Below are positions 54,913-63,650 of a stretch of DNA of 64,000 bases, in pieces. How positions within the stretch are numbered: the stretch's first letter is position 1; every line of letters starts with the position of its first letter. The DNA comes from Streptomyces sp. NRRL S-337 (GTDB lineage Bacteria; Actinomycetota; Actinomycetes; Streptomycetales; Streptomycetaceae): positions 1 to 64,000 of the forward strand of contig NZ_JOIX01000040.1 in NCBI RefSeq assembly GCF_000720175.1. The letters are read 5' to 3'. Below the pieces are notes generated by a model. The model saw only the letters and a list, made by a program, of their open reading frames with translations, was not told where the DNA came from and searched no databases. The position numbers were made by a program, and so were the translations under genes.

Positions 54913-55779
54913 TCAGTGCTTGAGCTCCTTGTCGACCATCGAGTTGAAGGCCGCGACGGTGGACGGCGCCACCTTGCCCTGCGGGCTGTCCGTGCCGATG
55001 ACGGTGTCGTTGACCTTCAGGGTCGGGGTGCTGGTGACGTCCTTGTGGGAGTTGAACTCGGTGGACATCTCCAGCGCCCACCGGTCGTACGTCCCGGCCT
55101 TGACGGCCTTCTGGAACGCCGCGTTGCCCTTCAGCGCCGGAATGGTGTCGGCGACCTTGATCAGGTAGCTGTCGTCGGCGAACTTGTCCGGCCCGGTCTC
55201 CTCCGGGTGGAACTCCTTCGAGTACAGCGCGTACTTGTACTTCAGGAAGGCGTCCGGACTGACGTTGAGCGCGGCGCCCAGCGCGGACAGCGCGTTCTTG
55301 GAGCCGGTGCCCTTGAGGTTGGCGTCGAGGAACGTGCCGAGGTGGTACTCGGCCTTGTACCGGCCGTCCTTGATGTCCTTCTCGACGGTCGCGCCGACGT
55401 TCTGCTCGAAGGCCGCGCAGCCCGGGCAGCGCGGGTCCTCGAAGAGGCCGAGGGTGTTCTTGGCGTCCGGCTTGCCGACGACGACGGTCGTGCCCTTGGC
55501 GCCGGTGGTGTTCGCGGGCTTGACCAGCTTGGCCTTGGCGGCCTTCGCCCACACCGTGCTGTCGCCCGCGCTGGCCGCGGCGTCGCCGCCGGAGGAGCTG
55601 CCGCCCCCCGAGGTGGCGACCGCGACCCCGATGCCGCCGGCGATCGCCAGCACGCCGACGATCGCACCGCCGACGATCAGCTGCCGGCGCATCCGGTCCT
55701 TCTTCGCCTGCCGCTCGCGCTCGGCGCGCAGTCGCTCGCGGGCTGCCTGCTTGTTGGACTGGCTGTTGCGGTTGCTCAT
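54913..55779 (-). CDS. Membrane-anchored DsbA-like thioredoxin protein (copy 2)
   Basis: A 288-residue protein with the same layout as copy 1: MSNRNSQSNKQAARERLRAE, a membrane anchor (about 34-57), a Ser/Gly-rich spacer (SGGGSSSGGDAAAS), and a DsbA domain with C118-P-G-C121 (PRCPGCAAF). The helical insertion KNALSALGAALNVSPDAFLKYKYALYSKEF is nearly identical to that of copy 1. The cis-proline loop is VTSTPTLKVND. CPGC versus CPAC suggests different redox potentials. The ATG has GGAGCAGGAAG upstream. It follows small membrane protein copy 2 by 118 bp. Confidence 0.9.
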   Translation of the reverse strand: MSNRNSQSNKQAARERLRAERERQAKKDRMRRQLIVGGAIVGVLAIAGGIGVAVATSGGGSSSGGDAAASAGDSTVWAKAAKAKLVKPANTTGAKGTTVVVGKPDAKNTLGLFEDPRCPGCAAFEQNVGATVEKDIKDGRYKAEYHLGTFLDANLKGTGSKNALSALGAALNVSPDAFLKYKYALYSKEFHPEETGPDKFADDSYLIKVADTIPALKGNAAFQKAVKAGTYDRWALEMSTEFNSHKDVTSTPTLKVNDTVIGTDSPQGKVAPSTVAAFNSMVDKELKH

Positions 55780-55897
55780 GACTTCCTGCTCCGTGGGGTC
55801 CGTGGGACGGGTGTGCGTGCTGCGGGAGGCGTACGCGGCGCGGGTGAGCGTACGCGTACGGCGCGGCCGGGCCGCGCGGGCCGGGGGAGAACCGGCC

Positions 55898-56557
55898 TCA
55901 GGCGGCGAGCACGCAGGGCGGCCCGCGGCGCACGACGCAGTGCACGAGCAGGGGGACGGCGCGGGCCCGCGGCCCGGTCCGTACGGAGGCCGGGACGGGG
56001 CGCGGCCGGGCGGCCGTGGTGCCGATGACCGCGACCGCGATCAGCAGCGGGCGGAACGCGACCGCGCAGACCGCGCCGAGCAGCTGGGCCAGCGCGGCCT
56101 CACCGCGGCGCAGCCAGCCGGCCGCCAGCAGCCCGACGGCCAGGTGCGCCGCGAGCAGCAGCAGCCAGGCCGAGGCGGGCACGGAAGGCTCGTCGGTCAG
56201 CCGCAGGAAGGGGGCACCCACGCTCCCGCCGCCGCAGAGCAGGTCCACCCCGAGCGAGCGCAGCGGGCCGGCCACCGGGCCGCCCGCCGCGCCGTAGCAG
56301 GTGTGCTGACCGAGGCTGAACACCAGGTCGGCGGCGAGCTCCAGGGGGAGCAGCAGCGCCGCGATCCGCCAGTAGCCGCGCTCCCGGCCGGCCAGCGCGT
56401 AGGCGAGCGCGAAGACGGCGGCGCAGAGCGCGGCGACGGTGGTGAGGGGGAGCGGCATACGGGACAGCAGCACGTGGGAGCCCGCGGACAGCGACACGCA
56501 CAGCGCCGTGAAGAGCGCCGCGCGCAGTGCCCGCAGGTGTGCCGCCGAGATGTCCAT
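55898..56557 (-). CDS. Small membrane protein, copy 2
   Basis: A 219-residue protein with about five helices. It opens MDISAAHLRALRAALFTALC and contains SHVLLSRMPLPLTTVAALC, ELAADLVFSLGQHTCYG, DLLCGGGSVGAPFLRLTDEPSVP, AAHLAVGLLAAGWL and the end PLLVHCVVRRGPPC. No function is recognised. It is the full-length paralogue of the 54262-54810 protein and is followed by DsbA-like copy 2, so the pair is a module. CACACT lies eight bases before the ATG and the segment CATGGCA-ACTC is shared with the region ahead of copy 1, a conserved promoter-like element. An ATG six codons upstream (56575) is an alternative start. Confidence 0.7.
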   Translation of the reverse strand: MDISAAHLRALRAALFTALCVSLSAGSHVLLSRMPLPLTTVAALCAAVFALAYALAGRERGYWRIAALLLPLELAADLVFSLGQHTCYGAAGGPVAGPLRSLGVDLLCGGGSVGAPFLRLTDEPSVPASAWLLLLAAHLAVGLLAAGWLRRGEAALAQLLGAVCAVAFRPLLIAVAVIGTTAARPRPVPASVRTGPRARAVPLLVHCVVRRGPPCVLAA

Positions 56558-56646
56558 CGCTGCCGAGTGTGCCATGCGCGGGGATAAGTGGCGCCTAAGG
56601 GGACGGGGGGCCCGACCAGGCATGATCGGGACCCGCCCGCTCCCGG

Positions 56647-58011
56647 CTAGGCCTCCTTCAGGCCCGGGATCCGGCCGTTGCGGAAGAGGTCGACGAAGAT
56701 CTGGTGGTCGGCGCGGGCCCGGGCGCCGTAGGAGTGCGCGAAGTCCACCAGCAGCGGGGCGAAGCCGTCCTCGTCGGCGGCGATCGCCGCGTCGATGGCC
56801 CGCTCGGTCGAGAACGGGACCAGGGAGTGGCCGCTCTCGTCGTCCGCCGCGGCGTGCATGGTGGCCGTGGCGCGGCCCAGGTCGGCGACGACCGCGGCGA
56901 TCTCCTCCGGGTCGTCGATGTCCGACCAGTCCAGGTCGACCGCGTACGGCGAGATCTCGGCGACCAGCTGGCCGGTGCGGCGCCCGTCCTCCTCGATCTC
57001 GGTCCAGCCCAGCCACGGGTCGGCGTGGTCCTGCAGGGCGCGCTGGGAGATGACCGTGCGGTGGCCCTCGTGCTCGAAATAGCCGCGGACCGCGGGGTCG
57101 GTGATGTGCCGGGACACCGCCGGGGTCTGCGCCTGCTTCATGTAGATCACGACGTCGTTCTCCAGGGCGTCGCTGTTGCCCTCCAGGAGGATGTTGTACG
57201 ACGGCAGGCCGGCCGAACCGATGCCGATCCCGCGCCGGCCCACCACGTCCTTGACCCGGTAGGAGTCCGGCCGGCCCAGGCTCGACTCCGGCAGCGTCTC
57301 CAGATAGCCGTCGAACGCGGCGAGCACCTTGTAGCGGGTCGCCGCGTCCAGCTCGACGCTGCCGCCGCCCGCGGCGAAGCGCCGCTCGAAGTCGCGGATC
57401 TCGGTCATCGAGTCCAGCAGCGCGAAGCGGGTCAGCGACCGGGCGTCGCGCAGCGCGTCCAGCAGCGGGCCCTCGGCGGTGTCCAGGCTGAAGGGCGGCA
57501 CCGCGTCCTTGTCGGCCCGCTTCGTGCCGGAGGCCAGCGCGTGGATCCGCTCCCGGTAGGCACCGGCGTATATCCGCACCAGGTGGGTGATCTGCTCGTC
57601 ACTGAGCGCCTTGGCGTAGCCGATCAGCGCGACCGAGGCGGCGAACCGCTTGAGGTCCCAGGTGAACGGGCCGACGTACGCCTCGTCGAAGTCGTTGACG
57701 TTGAAGATCAGCCGGCCGGTGGCGTCCATGTACGTGCCGAAGTTCTCGGCGTGCAGATCGCCGTGGATCCACACCCGGCCGGTGCGCTCGTCCAGGTACG
57801 GTCCGCGGTCCGCGCCGTCCGCCAGGCCCCGGTAGAACAGGCAGGCCGTGCCCCGGTAGAAGGCGAACGCGGAGGCGGCCATCTTCCGGAATTTCACCCG
57901 GAATGCCGCGGGGTCGGCGGCGAGCAGCTCTCCGAAGGCGGTGTCGAAGACGGCGAGGATCTCCTCGCCGCGCTGCGCGGCGTCCTGCGCCGGGGCGTAC
58001 TGGGACGGCAT
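56647..58011 (-). CDS. DUF2252 protein (kinase-like fold)
   Basis: A 454-residue protein with the DUF2252 signature and features of the aminoglycoside phosphotransferase/kinase fold: WIHGDLHAENFGTY (catalytic-loop-like HGD-H-N), FNVNDFDEAYVGPFTWDLKRF (metal-binding DFD), and KMAASAFAFYRGTACLF at the start. The middle region has RGIGIGSAGLPSYNILLEG. The substrate is unknown. The ATG at 58011 was chosen because MPSQYAPAQDAAQRGEEIL leads directly into the family; the frame runs open far upstream across dnaE only as an antisense shadow. It is divergent from dnaE. Confidence 0.88.
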   Translation of the reverse strand: MPSQYAPAQDAAQRGEEILAVFDTAFGELLAADPAAFRVKFRKMAASAFAFYRGTACLFYRGLADGADRGPYLDERTGRVWIHGDLHAENFGTYMDATGRLIFNVNDFDEAYVGPFTWDLKRFAASVALIGYAKALSDEQITHLVRIYAGAYRERIHALASGTKRADKDAVPPFSLDTAEGPLLDALRDARSLTRFALLDSMTEIRDFERRFAAGGGSVELDAATRYKVLAAFDGYLETLPESSLGRPDSYRVKDVVGRRGIGIGSAGLPSYNILLEGNSDALENDVVIYMKQAQTPAVSRHITDPAVRGYFEHEGHRTVISQRALQDHADPWLGWTEIEEDGRRTGQLVAEISPYAVDLDWSDIDDPEEIAAVVADLGRATATMHAAADDESGHSLVPFSTERAIDAAIAADEDGFAPLLVDFAHSYGARARADHQIFVDLFRNGRIPGLKEA

Positions 58012-58171
58012 CGCTGGGTGCCTCCTGAGGTGCGGAAAACAAGGGCGGAGAGCCGGAACTGACCGTGTGGGGGACACCCCCGGCGGGGCCGGGGGAGGGT
58101 CTGCCGGGACATCTGCCGGGACAACGGCCGAGGCTACCCACGAGTGCCCCGCGAGTGTCAGTGGGGAGTCG

Positions 58172-58177
58172 TAGACT
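58172..58177 (+). promoter_or_regulatory. Candidate -10 box of dnaE
   Basis: TAGACT lies 54 bp before the GTG start of dnaE. No good -35 box is visible at 17 bases. Low certainty. Confidence 0.35.
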
Positions 58178-58230
58178 TCGAGACCGTTCCGTCCACCAGT
58201 CGCCCACTTGTCTCCCGGAGGTCCCGCGCC

Positions 58231-61200
58231 GTGGCCAAGCCGCCGTTCACGCACCTGCACGTGCACACCCAGTACTCCCTGCTGGACGGTGCGGCGCGGT
58301 TGTCGGACATGTTCAAGGCGGCCAACGAGATGGGCATGTCGCACATCGCCATGTCCGACCACGGCAACCTCCACGGCGCCTACGACTTCTTCCACTCCGC
58401 GCAGAAGGCCGGGGTCACGCCGATCATCGGCATCGAGGCGTACGTCGCCCCCGAGTCGCGGCGCAACAAGCGCAAGATCCAGTGGGGCCAGCCGCACCAG
58501 AAGCGCGACGACGTCTCCGGTTCCGGTGGTTACACCCACAAGACCATCTGGGCGGCGGACAAGACCGGTCTGCACAATCTCTTCCGGCTGTCCTCGGACG
58601 CCTACGCCGAGGGCTGGCTGCAGAAGTGGCCGCGGATGGACAAGGAGACCATCGCGCAGTGGTCCGAGGGTCTGATCGCGTCCACCGGCTGCCCGTCGGG
58701 CGAGCTGCAGACCCGGCTGCGGCTCGGGCAGTACGAGGAGGCCCGCAAGGCCGCCGCCGACTACCAGGACATCTTCGGCAAGGACCGGTACTTCCTGGAG
58801 CTGATGGACCACGGCATCGAGATCGAGCGCCGGGTCCGCGACGACCTGCTGAAGATCGGCAAGGAACTCGGCATCCCGCCCCTGGTGACCAACGACTCGC
58901 ACTACACCTACGCCCACGAGTCCGCGGCGCACGACGCGCTGCTGTGCATCCAGACCGGCAAGAACCTCTCCGACCCGGACCGCTTCCGCTTCGACGGCAC
59001 GGGCTACTACCTCAAGTCCACCGAGGAGATGTACGCCATCGACTCCTCGGACGCCTGGCAGCAGGGATGTGACAACACCCGGCTGGTCGCCGACCAGATC
59101 GACACCACCGGGATGTTCGAGAAGCGCGACCTGATGCCGAAGTTCGACATCCCCGAGGGCTTCACCGAGGTCACCTGGTTCCAGGAGGAGGTCCGGCGCG
59201 GCATGGCCCGCCGCTTCCCCGGTGGCATCCCCGAGGACCGCCAGAAGCAGGCCGAGTACGAGATGGACGTCATCATCCAGATGGGGTTCCCGGGCTACTT
59301 CCTCGTCGTCGCCGACTTCATCATGTGGGCGAAGAACAACGGCATCGCGGTCGGCCCCGGCCGTGGCTCCGCGGCCGGTTCGATCGTGGCGTACGCCCTG
59401 GGCATCACCGACCTCGACCCGATCGAGCACGGGCTGATCTTCGAGCGGTTCCTCAACCCCGAGCGCGTGTCCATGCCCGATGTCGACATCGACTTCGACG
59501 AGCGCCGGCGCGTCGAGGTGATCAGGTACGTCACCGAGAAGTACGGCGCCGACAAGGTCGCCATGATCGGCACCTACGGCAAGATCAAGGCCAAGAACGC
59601 GATCAAGGACTCCGCCCGCGTCCTCGGCTACCCGTACGCCATGGGCGACCGCCTCACCAAGGCCATGCCCGCCGACGTCCTCGGCAAGGGCATCGACCTC
59701 GACGGCATCACCAACCCCTCGCACCCCCGGTACAACGAGGCCGGCGAGATCCGCGGGATGTACGAGAACGAACCGGACGTGAAGAAGGTCATCGACACCG
59801 CCAAGGGCGTCGAGGGCCTGGTCCGGCAGATGGGTGTGCACGCGGCCGGCGTGATCATGTCCAGCGAGCCGATCGTCGACCACGCCCCGATCTGGGTGCG
59901 GCACACCGACGGCGTGACGATCACGCAGTGGGACTACCCCCAGTGCGAGTCGCTCGGCCTGCTGAAGATGGACTTCCTGGGCCTGCGCAACCTCACCATC
60001 ATGGACGACGCCGTCAAGATGGTGAAGAAGAACAAGGGCGTCGACCTGGAGCTGCTCTCCGTCCCGCTGGACGACCCCAAGACCTACGAGATGCTCTGCC
60101 GCGGTGACACCCTCGGTGTCTTCCAGTTCGACGGCGGCCCGATGCGGTCGCTGCTGCGGCTGATGAAGCCCGACAACTTCGAGGACATTTCCGCCGTCTC
60201 GGCCCTGTACCGCCCGGGCCCGATGGGCATGGACTCGCACACCAACTACGCGCTGCGCAAGAACGGCCTCCAGGAGATCACCCCGATCCACCCGGAGCTG
60301 GAGGAGCCGCTCAAGGAGGTCCTCGGCCTCACCTACGGCCTGATCGTCTACCAGGAGCAGGTGCAGAAGGCCGCCCAGATCATCGCCGGGTACTCCCTCG
60401 GCGAGGCCGACATCCTGCGCCGCGTCATGGGCAAGAAGAAGCCCGAGGAGCTGGCGAAGAACTTCGTCCTCTTCCAGGAGGGCGCGCGGAAGAACGGCTT
60501 CTCCGACCAGGCGATCCAGGCGCTGTGGGACGTCCTGGTCCCGTTCGCCGGCTACGCCTTCAACAAGGCGCACTCCTCCGCGTACGGCCTGGTCACGTAC
60601 TGGACCGCGTACCTCAAGGCGAACTACCCGGCCGAGTACATGTCCGCGCTGCTGACGTCCGTGCGCGACGACAAGGACAAGTCGGCGGTCTATCTGAACG
60701 AGTGCCGGCGCATGGGCATCAAGGTGCTGCCGCCGAACGTCAACGAGTCCGAGGCCAACTTCGCGGCCCAGGGCGACGACGTCATCCTCTTCGGCCTCAC
60801 CGCGGTCCGCAACGTCGGCCAGAACGTCGTCGATTCGATCATCCGCTGTCGCAAGGCCAAGGGGAAGTACGCCTCGTTCCCGGACTACCTCGACAAGGTC
60901 GACGCGGTGGTCTGCAACAAGCGCACCACCGAATCGCTGATCAAGGCCGGTGCCTTCGACGAGCTGGGCCACACCCGCAAGGGCCTGACCGCGCACTACG
61001 AATCGATGATCGACAACGTCGTCCAGGTCAAGCGCAAGGAGGCCGAGGGCCAGTTCGACCTCTTCGGCGGCATGGGCGACGACTCCGCCGACGACGGCCC
61101 CGGTTTCGGACTGGACGTGGAGTTCTCCGAGGACGAGTGGGACAAGGCCTATCTGCTCGCCCAGGAGCGCGAGATGCTCGGTCTGTACGTCTCCGACCAC

Positions 61201-61773
61201 CCGCTCTTCGGCCTGGAGCACGTGCTGTCCGACAAGGCCGACGCCGCCATCTCCCAGCTCACCGGCGGCGACTACTCCGACGGCTCGATCGTCACCATCG
61301 GCGGCATCATCTCCGGCCTCCAGCGGAAGATGACCAAGCAGGGCAACGCCTGGGCGATCGCCACCGTCGAGGACCTCGCCGGGTCCATCGACTGCATGTT
61401 CTTCCCGGCCACCTACCAGCTGGTGTCCACCCAACTCGTCGAGGACACCGTGGTGTTCGTCAAGGGCCGCCTCGACAAGCGCGAGGACATCCCGCGGCTG
61501 GTCGCCATGGAGATGATGGTCCCCGACCTCTCCGAGGCCGGCACCAACGCCCCCGTGACGATCACCATCCCGACGGTCAAGGTCACCCCGCCGATGGTCG
61601 AGAAGCTCGGTGAGGTGCTCAGCAGCCACCGCGGCTCCACCGAGGTGCGGATCAAGCTCCAGGGTGCCCGCAAGACCACGGTGCTCCGGCTGGACCGGCA
61701 CCGGGTCACCCCCGACCCGTCGCTCTTCGGCGACCTCAAGGTGCTGCTCGGCCCGTCCTGCCTGGCCGGCTGA
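58231..61773 (+). CDS. dnaE: DNA polymerase III alpha subunit DnaE
   Basis: The replicative polymerase. The 1180-residue protein opens with the PHP domain (THLHVHTQYSLLDGA and MSDHGNLHGAYDF, residues about 7-50). The palm catalytic aspartates are in MPDVDIDFDERRR (about 415-420), with GPGRGSAAGSIVAYALGI before it; the finger and tau-binding regions follow (FNKAHSSAYGLVTYWTAYLKA). An OB-fold lies near the end (SIVTIGGIISGLQRKMTKQG). The GTG at 58231, preceded by CCCGGAGG ten bases upstream, was chosen over an upstream ATG because VAKPPFTHLHVHT matches the family start. Another alpha subunit, DnaE2, usually lies elsewhere. Confidence 0.98.
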   Translation: MAKPPFTHLHVHTQYSLLDGAARLSDMFKAANEMGMSHIAMSDHGNLHGAYDFFHSAQKAGVTPIIGIEAYVAPESRRNKRKIQWGQPHQKRDDVSGSGGYTHKTIWAADKTGLHNLFRLSSDAYAEGWLQKWPRMDKETIAQWSEGLIASTGCPSGELQTRLRLGQYEEARKAAADYQDIFGKDRYFLELMDHGIEIERRVRDDLLKIGKELGIPPLVTNDSHYTYAHESAAHDALLCIQTGKNLSDPDRFRFDGTGYYLKSTEEMYAIDSSDAWQQGCDNTRLVADQIDTTGMFEKRDLMPKFDIPEGFTEVTWFQEEVRRGMARRFPGGIPEDRQKQAEYEMDVIIQMGFPGYFLVVADFIMWAKNNGIAVGPGRGSAAGSIVAYALGITDLDPIEHGLIFERFLNPERVSMPDVDIDFDERRRVEVIRYVTEKYGADKVAMIGTYGKIKAKNAIKDSARVLGYPYAMGDRLTKAMPADVLGKGIDLDGITNPSHPRYNEAGEIRGMYENEPDVKKVIDTAKGVEGLVRQMGVHAAGVIMSSEPIVDHAPIWVRHTDGVTITQWDYPQCESLGLLKMDFLGLRNLTIMDDAVKMVKKNKGVDLELLSVPLDDPKTYEMLCRGDTLGVFQFDGGPMRSLLRLMKPDNFEDISAVSALYRPGPMGMDSHTNYALRKNGLQEITPIHPELEEPLKEVLGLTYGLIVYQEQVQKAAQIIAGYSLGEADILRRVMGKKKPEELAKNFVLFQEGARKNGFSDQAIQALWDVLVPFAGYAFNKAHSSAYGLVTYWTAYLKANYPAEYMSALLTSVRDDKDKSAVYLNECRRMGIKVLPPNVNESEANFAAQGDDVILFGLTAVRNVGQNVVDSIIRCRKAKGKYASFPDYLDKVDAVVCNKRTTESLIKAGAFDELGHTRKGLTAHYESMIDNVVQVKRKEAEGQFDLFGGMGDDSADDGPGFGLDVEFSEDEWDKAYLLAQEREMLGLYVSDHPLFGLEHVLSDKADAAISQLTGGDYSDGSIVTIGGIISGLQRKMTKQGNAWAIATVEDLAGSIDCMFFPATYQLVSTQLVEDTVVFVKGRLDKREDIPRLVAMEMMVPDLSEAGTNAPVTITIPTVKVTPPMVEKLGEVLSSHRGSTEVRIKLQGARKTTVLRLDRHRVTPDPSLFGDLKVLLGPSCLAG

Positions 61774-61791
61774 CCGGGCTCCGATGCACCC

Positions 61792-61823
61792 GAGGGGCGC
61801 GTCCCGCCGTGGACGCGCCCCTC
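61792..61823. terminator. Terminator between dnaE and the 55-residue protein gene
   Basis: A perfect 13-bp stem (61792-61804 with 61811-61823) around a 6-base loop separates the convergent dnaE and small-protein genes and can serve both. Confidence 0.85.
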
Positions 61824-61842
61824 AATTCGTCTGTCCTACACG

Positions 61843-62010
61843 TCAGTTGTGGCCGAACCGGCGCTCGCGGTTCTTGCGGGCGAGATCCCCCGGGGTGGCG
61901 GTGACCGACTTCGTCTGGGCCTCCATGGACGACTTCTGAGCCGCCTGCTGGCCGCGCTCCGCCTGGCTGGCTGCCTTCTGACTGCGGTCCTGCTTCTTGT
62001 CCTTGGCCAT
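61843..62010 (-). CDS. Small basic hydrophilic protein, 55 residues
   Basis: A 55-residue protein starting MAKDKKQDRSQKAASQ and ending NRERRFGHN. It is strongly basic, rich in Gln, Lys, Ala, Ser and Arg, with no hydrophobic segment; one amphipathic helix is likely. The ATG has a textbook AGGAGG seven bases upstream, codons mostly end in G or C, and a terminator follows the stop, so it is a real gene despite its size. It may bind nucleic acid. Function unknown. Confidence 0.82.
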   Translation of the reverse strand: MAKDKKQDRSQKAASQAERGQQAAQKSSMEAQTKSVTATPGDLARKNRERRFGHN

Positions 62011-62286
62011 GACCGTTGCCTCCTGAGGGGGAATCTGGGATCGGGGCCGGGACCAGACTTACACGCCGGACAGAACCCTGCATTTCGGGCAATTACCCTC
62101 TGTAATGCAGATGATCACGCGCTGTACCCGAGATCCCCGCCGAATCCGCCACGCCGATGATCCAGTTCCGGCAGATAACGCCCGTACGGTCGGGCAGACT
62201 CGAAGGAAAGCCGAAGGAAAAACTCGTGCCACGGGCCGAGCCGGGGGGCGACCGGACTTTCAGCACCTCAGGGAAGAGGGTGGAAC

Positions 62287-63576
62287 GTGGATCGCTGCGT
62301 CGTCCTGGTGGACGCCGGATACTTGCTCGGCGCCGCCGCGAGCCTGCTCGCCGGAGAGCCCGCCCGTTCCCGGATCACCGTCGATCACGCCGCCCTCATC
62401 CAGGGCCTGCGCCAGCGCGCCGAGGCGGACACCGAACGTCCGCTGCTGCGCATCTACTGGTTCGACGGCGCCCCCGACCGCGTCCCGCAGCCCGAGCACC
62501 GCCGGCTGCGCGTGATGCCCCGGGTCACCGTCCGGCTGGGCGCCCTGACCCGCAGCGACGGCCGCTGGGCGCAGAAGGGCGTGGACGCCGCCATGCACGC
62601 CGAGCTGACCGAACTCGCCCGTAACCGCGCCTGCTCCGACATCGTCCTGGTCACCGGCGACGGCGATCTGCTGCCCGGCCTGATGTCCGCGAAGGAACAC
62701 GGCGTCGCCGTCCACCTCTGGGCCGTCCAGGCCGCCGACGGCGACTACAACCAGTCCGAGGACCTGGTCGCCGAGGCCGACGAGCGCCGCGTCCTCGACC
62801 GCACCTGGATCACCCGCGCGGTGCGCGCCAAGGAGCTCGGCGGTCCCTGCGCGCCCCCGCCCGCCCCGCGCCCCGAGATCGCCGCGATCCTCTCCGCGCC
62901 GCTGCCCGAGTCCGCGGTCGCCGCCGCGGCGGCCGCCGCCTCGTCCTCCGGCCCGGACCAGGTCGACGGCAGCCACCCGCGCACCTCCGCCAACGGCGTG
63001 GCCCGCCCGGCCGCCGGCGCCGACGGCGACCAGCCCGCCGCCGGCGAATCCGGCGGCAACGGCGGCCGGGCCGTGCCCACCCCCAAGGACCTGGCCGGCC
63101 TCGGCCGCGACCGGGCCGCCGGCCAGAGCGCCACGCAGCCCGCCGCCGCGGCCGGCGCCACCCTGCGCTGGTCGTCCGACAAGGGCTGGGTCGAGCGCGG
63201 CGGCCCGGTCGGCGAACCGGATGCCACCGCCGGCCTGCCCACCCTCGCCCAGCTCACCAGCGCCGAACAGCGCTGGGCCGACCGCGAGGAGGACATCACC
63301 GCGGTCAGCGGCGACCCCTTCGAGGTCGGCCAGGTCTTCGCCCGCCGCTGGACCGAGCGGCTCTCCGATTCGGTCCACCTCCAGCAGCTGTCGACCGAGT
63401 ACCCGCGCATCCCGCACCGGATCGACGGGGAACTGCTGCGCTACGCCGCCCGGTTCGGCCTGCTCGCCCACAAGGACGACCAGATCGACGAGCACGACCG
63501 CTACGCGATCCGGGCCGGCTTCTGGCGCGAGGTCGACCTGCGCACCGCCGCGGAACACGCCCCCGTCGGGGACTGA
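62287..63576 (+). CDS. NYN-domain (PIN-like) ribonuclease-type protein
   Basis: A 429-residue protein. Residues 1-175 form an NYN/PIN-like domain with acidic residues in the expected places: D9 (VVLVDAGYLL), D60 (YWFDG), D100 (KGVDAAMHAEL), D125 and D127 (VTGDGDLLPGL). These would hold metal for RNA cleavage. Residues about 200-300 are low-complexity Ala/Gly/Pro/Ser sequence, and the end (QRWADREEDITAVSGDPFEVGQVFARRW, IPHRIDGELLRYAARFG, IRAGFWREVDL) is a conserved helical region of unknown role. The GTG follows AAGAGGGTGGAA. The family is common in actinobacteria; activity is unproven. Confidence 0.88.
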   Translation: MDRCVVLVDAGYLLGAAASLLAGEPARSRITVDHAALIQGLRQRAEADTERPLLRIYWFDGAPDRVPQPEHRRLRVMPRVTVRLGALTRSDGRWAQKGVDAAMHAELTELARNRACSDIVLVTGDGDLLPGLMSAKEHGVAVHLWAVQAADGDYNQSEDLVAEADERRVLDRTWITRAVRAKELGGPCAPPPAPRPEIAAILSAPLPESAVAAAAAAASSSGPDQVDGSHPRTSANGVARPAAGADGDQPAAGESGGNGGRAVPTPKDLAGLGRDRAAGQSATQPAAAAGATLRWSSDKGWVERGGPVGEPDATAGLPTLAQLTSAEQRWADREEDITAVSGDPFEVGQVFARRWTERLSDSVHLQQLSTEYPRIPHRIDGELLRYAARFGLLAHKDDQIDEHDRYAIRAGFWREVDLRTAAEHAPVGD

Positions 63577-63650
63577 CCCCGCCACCCGGCACCCCCGCCA
63601 CGGTGCCCCGCGGGCCGGCGGCGGGCCCGGGACGCGTACCCTCATAGCTC

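Noticed and set aside
58012..61701. Open minus-strand frame extending the DUF2252 frame to 1684 codons across dnaE
   Set aside because: It is exactly antisense to dnaE codons. In very GC-rich genes the complementary frame is often free of stops. The translated extension is a repetitive His/Val/Asp/Gly-rich sequence without family signatures.
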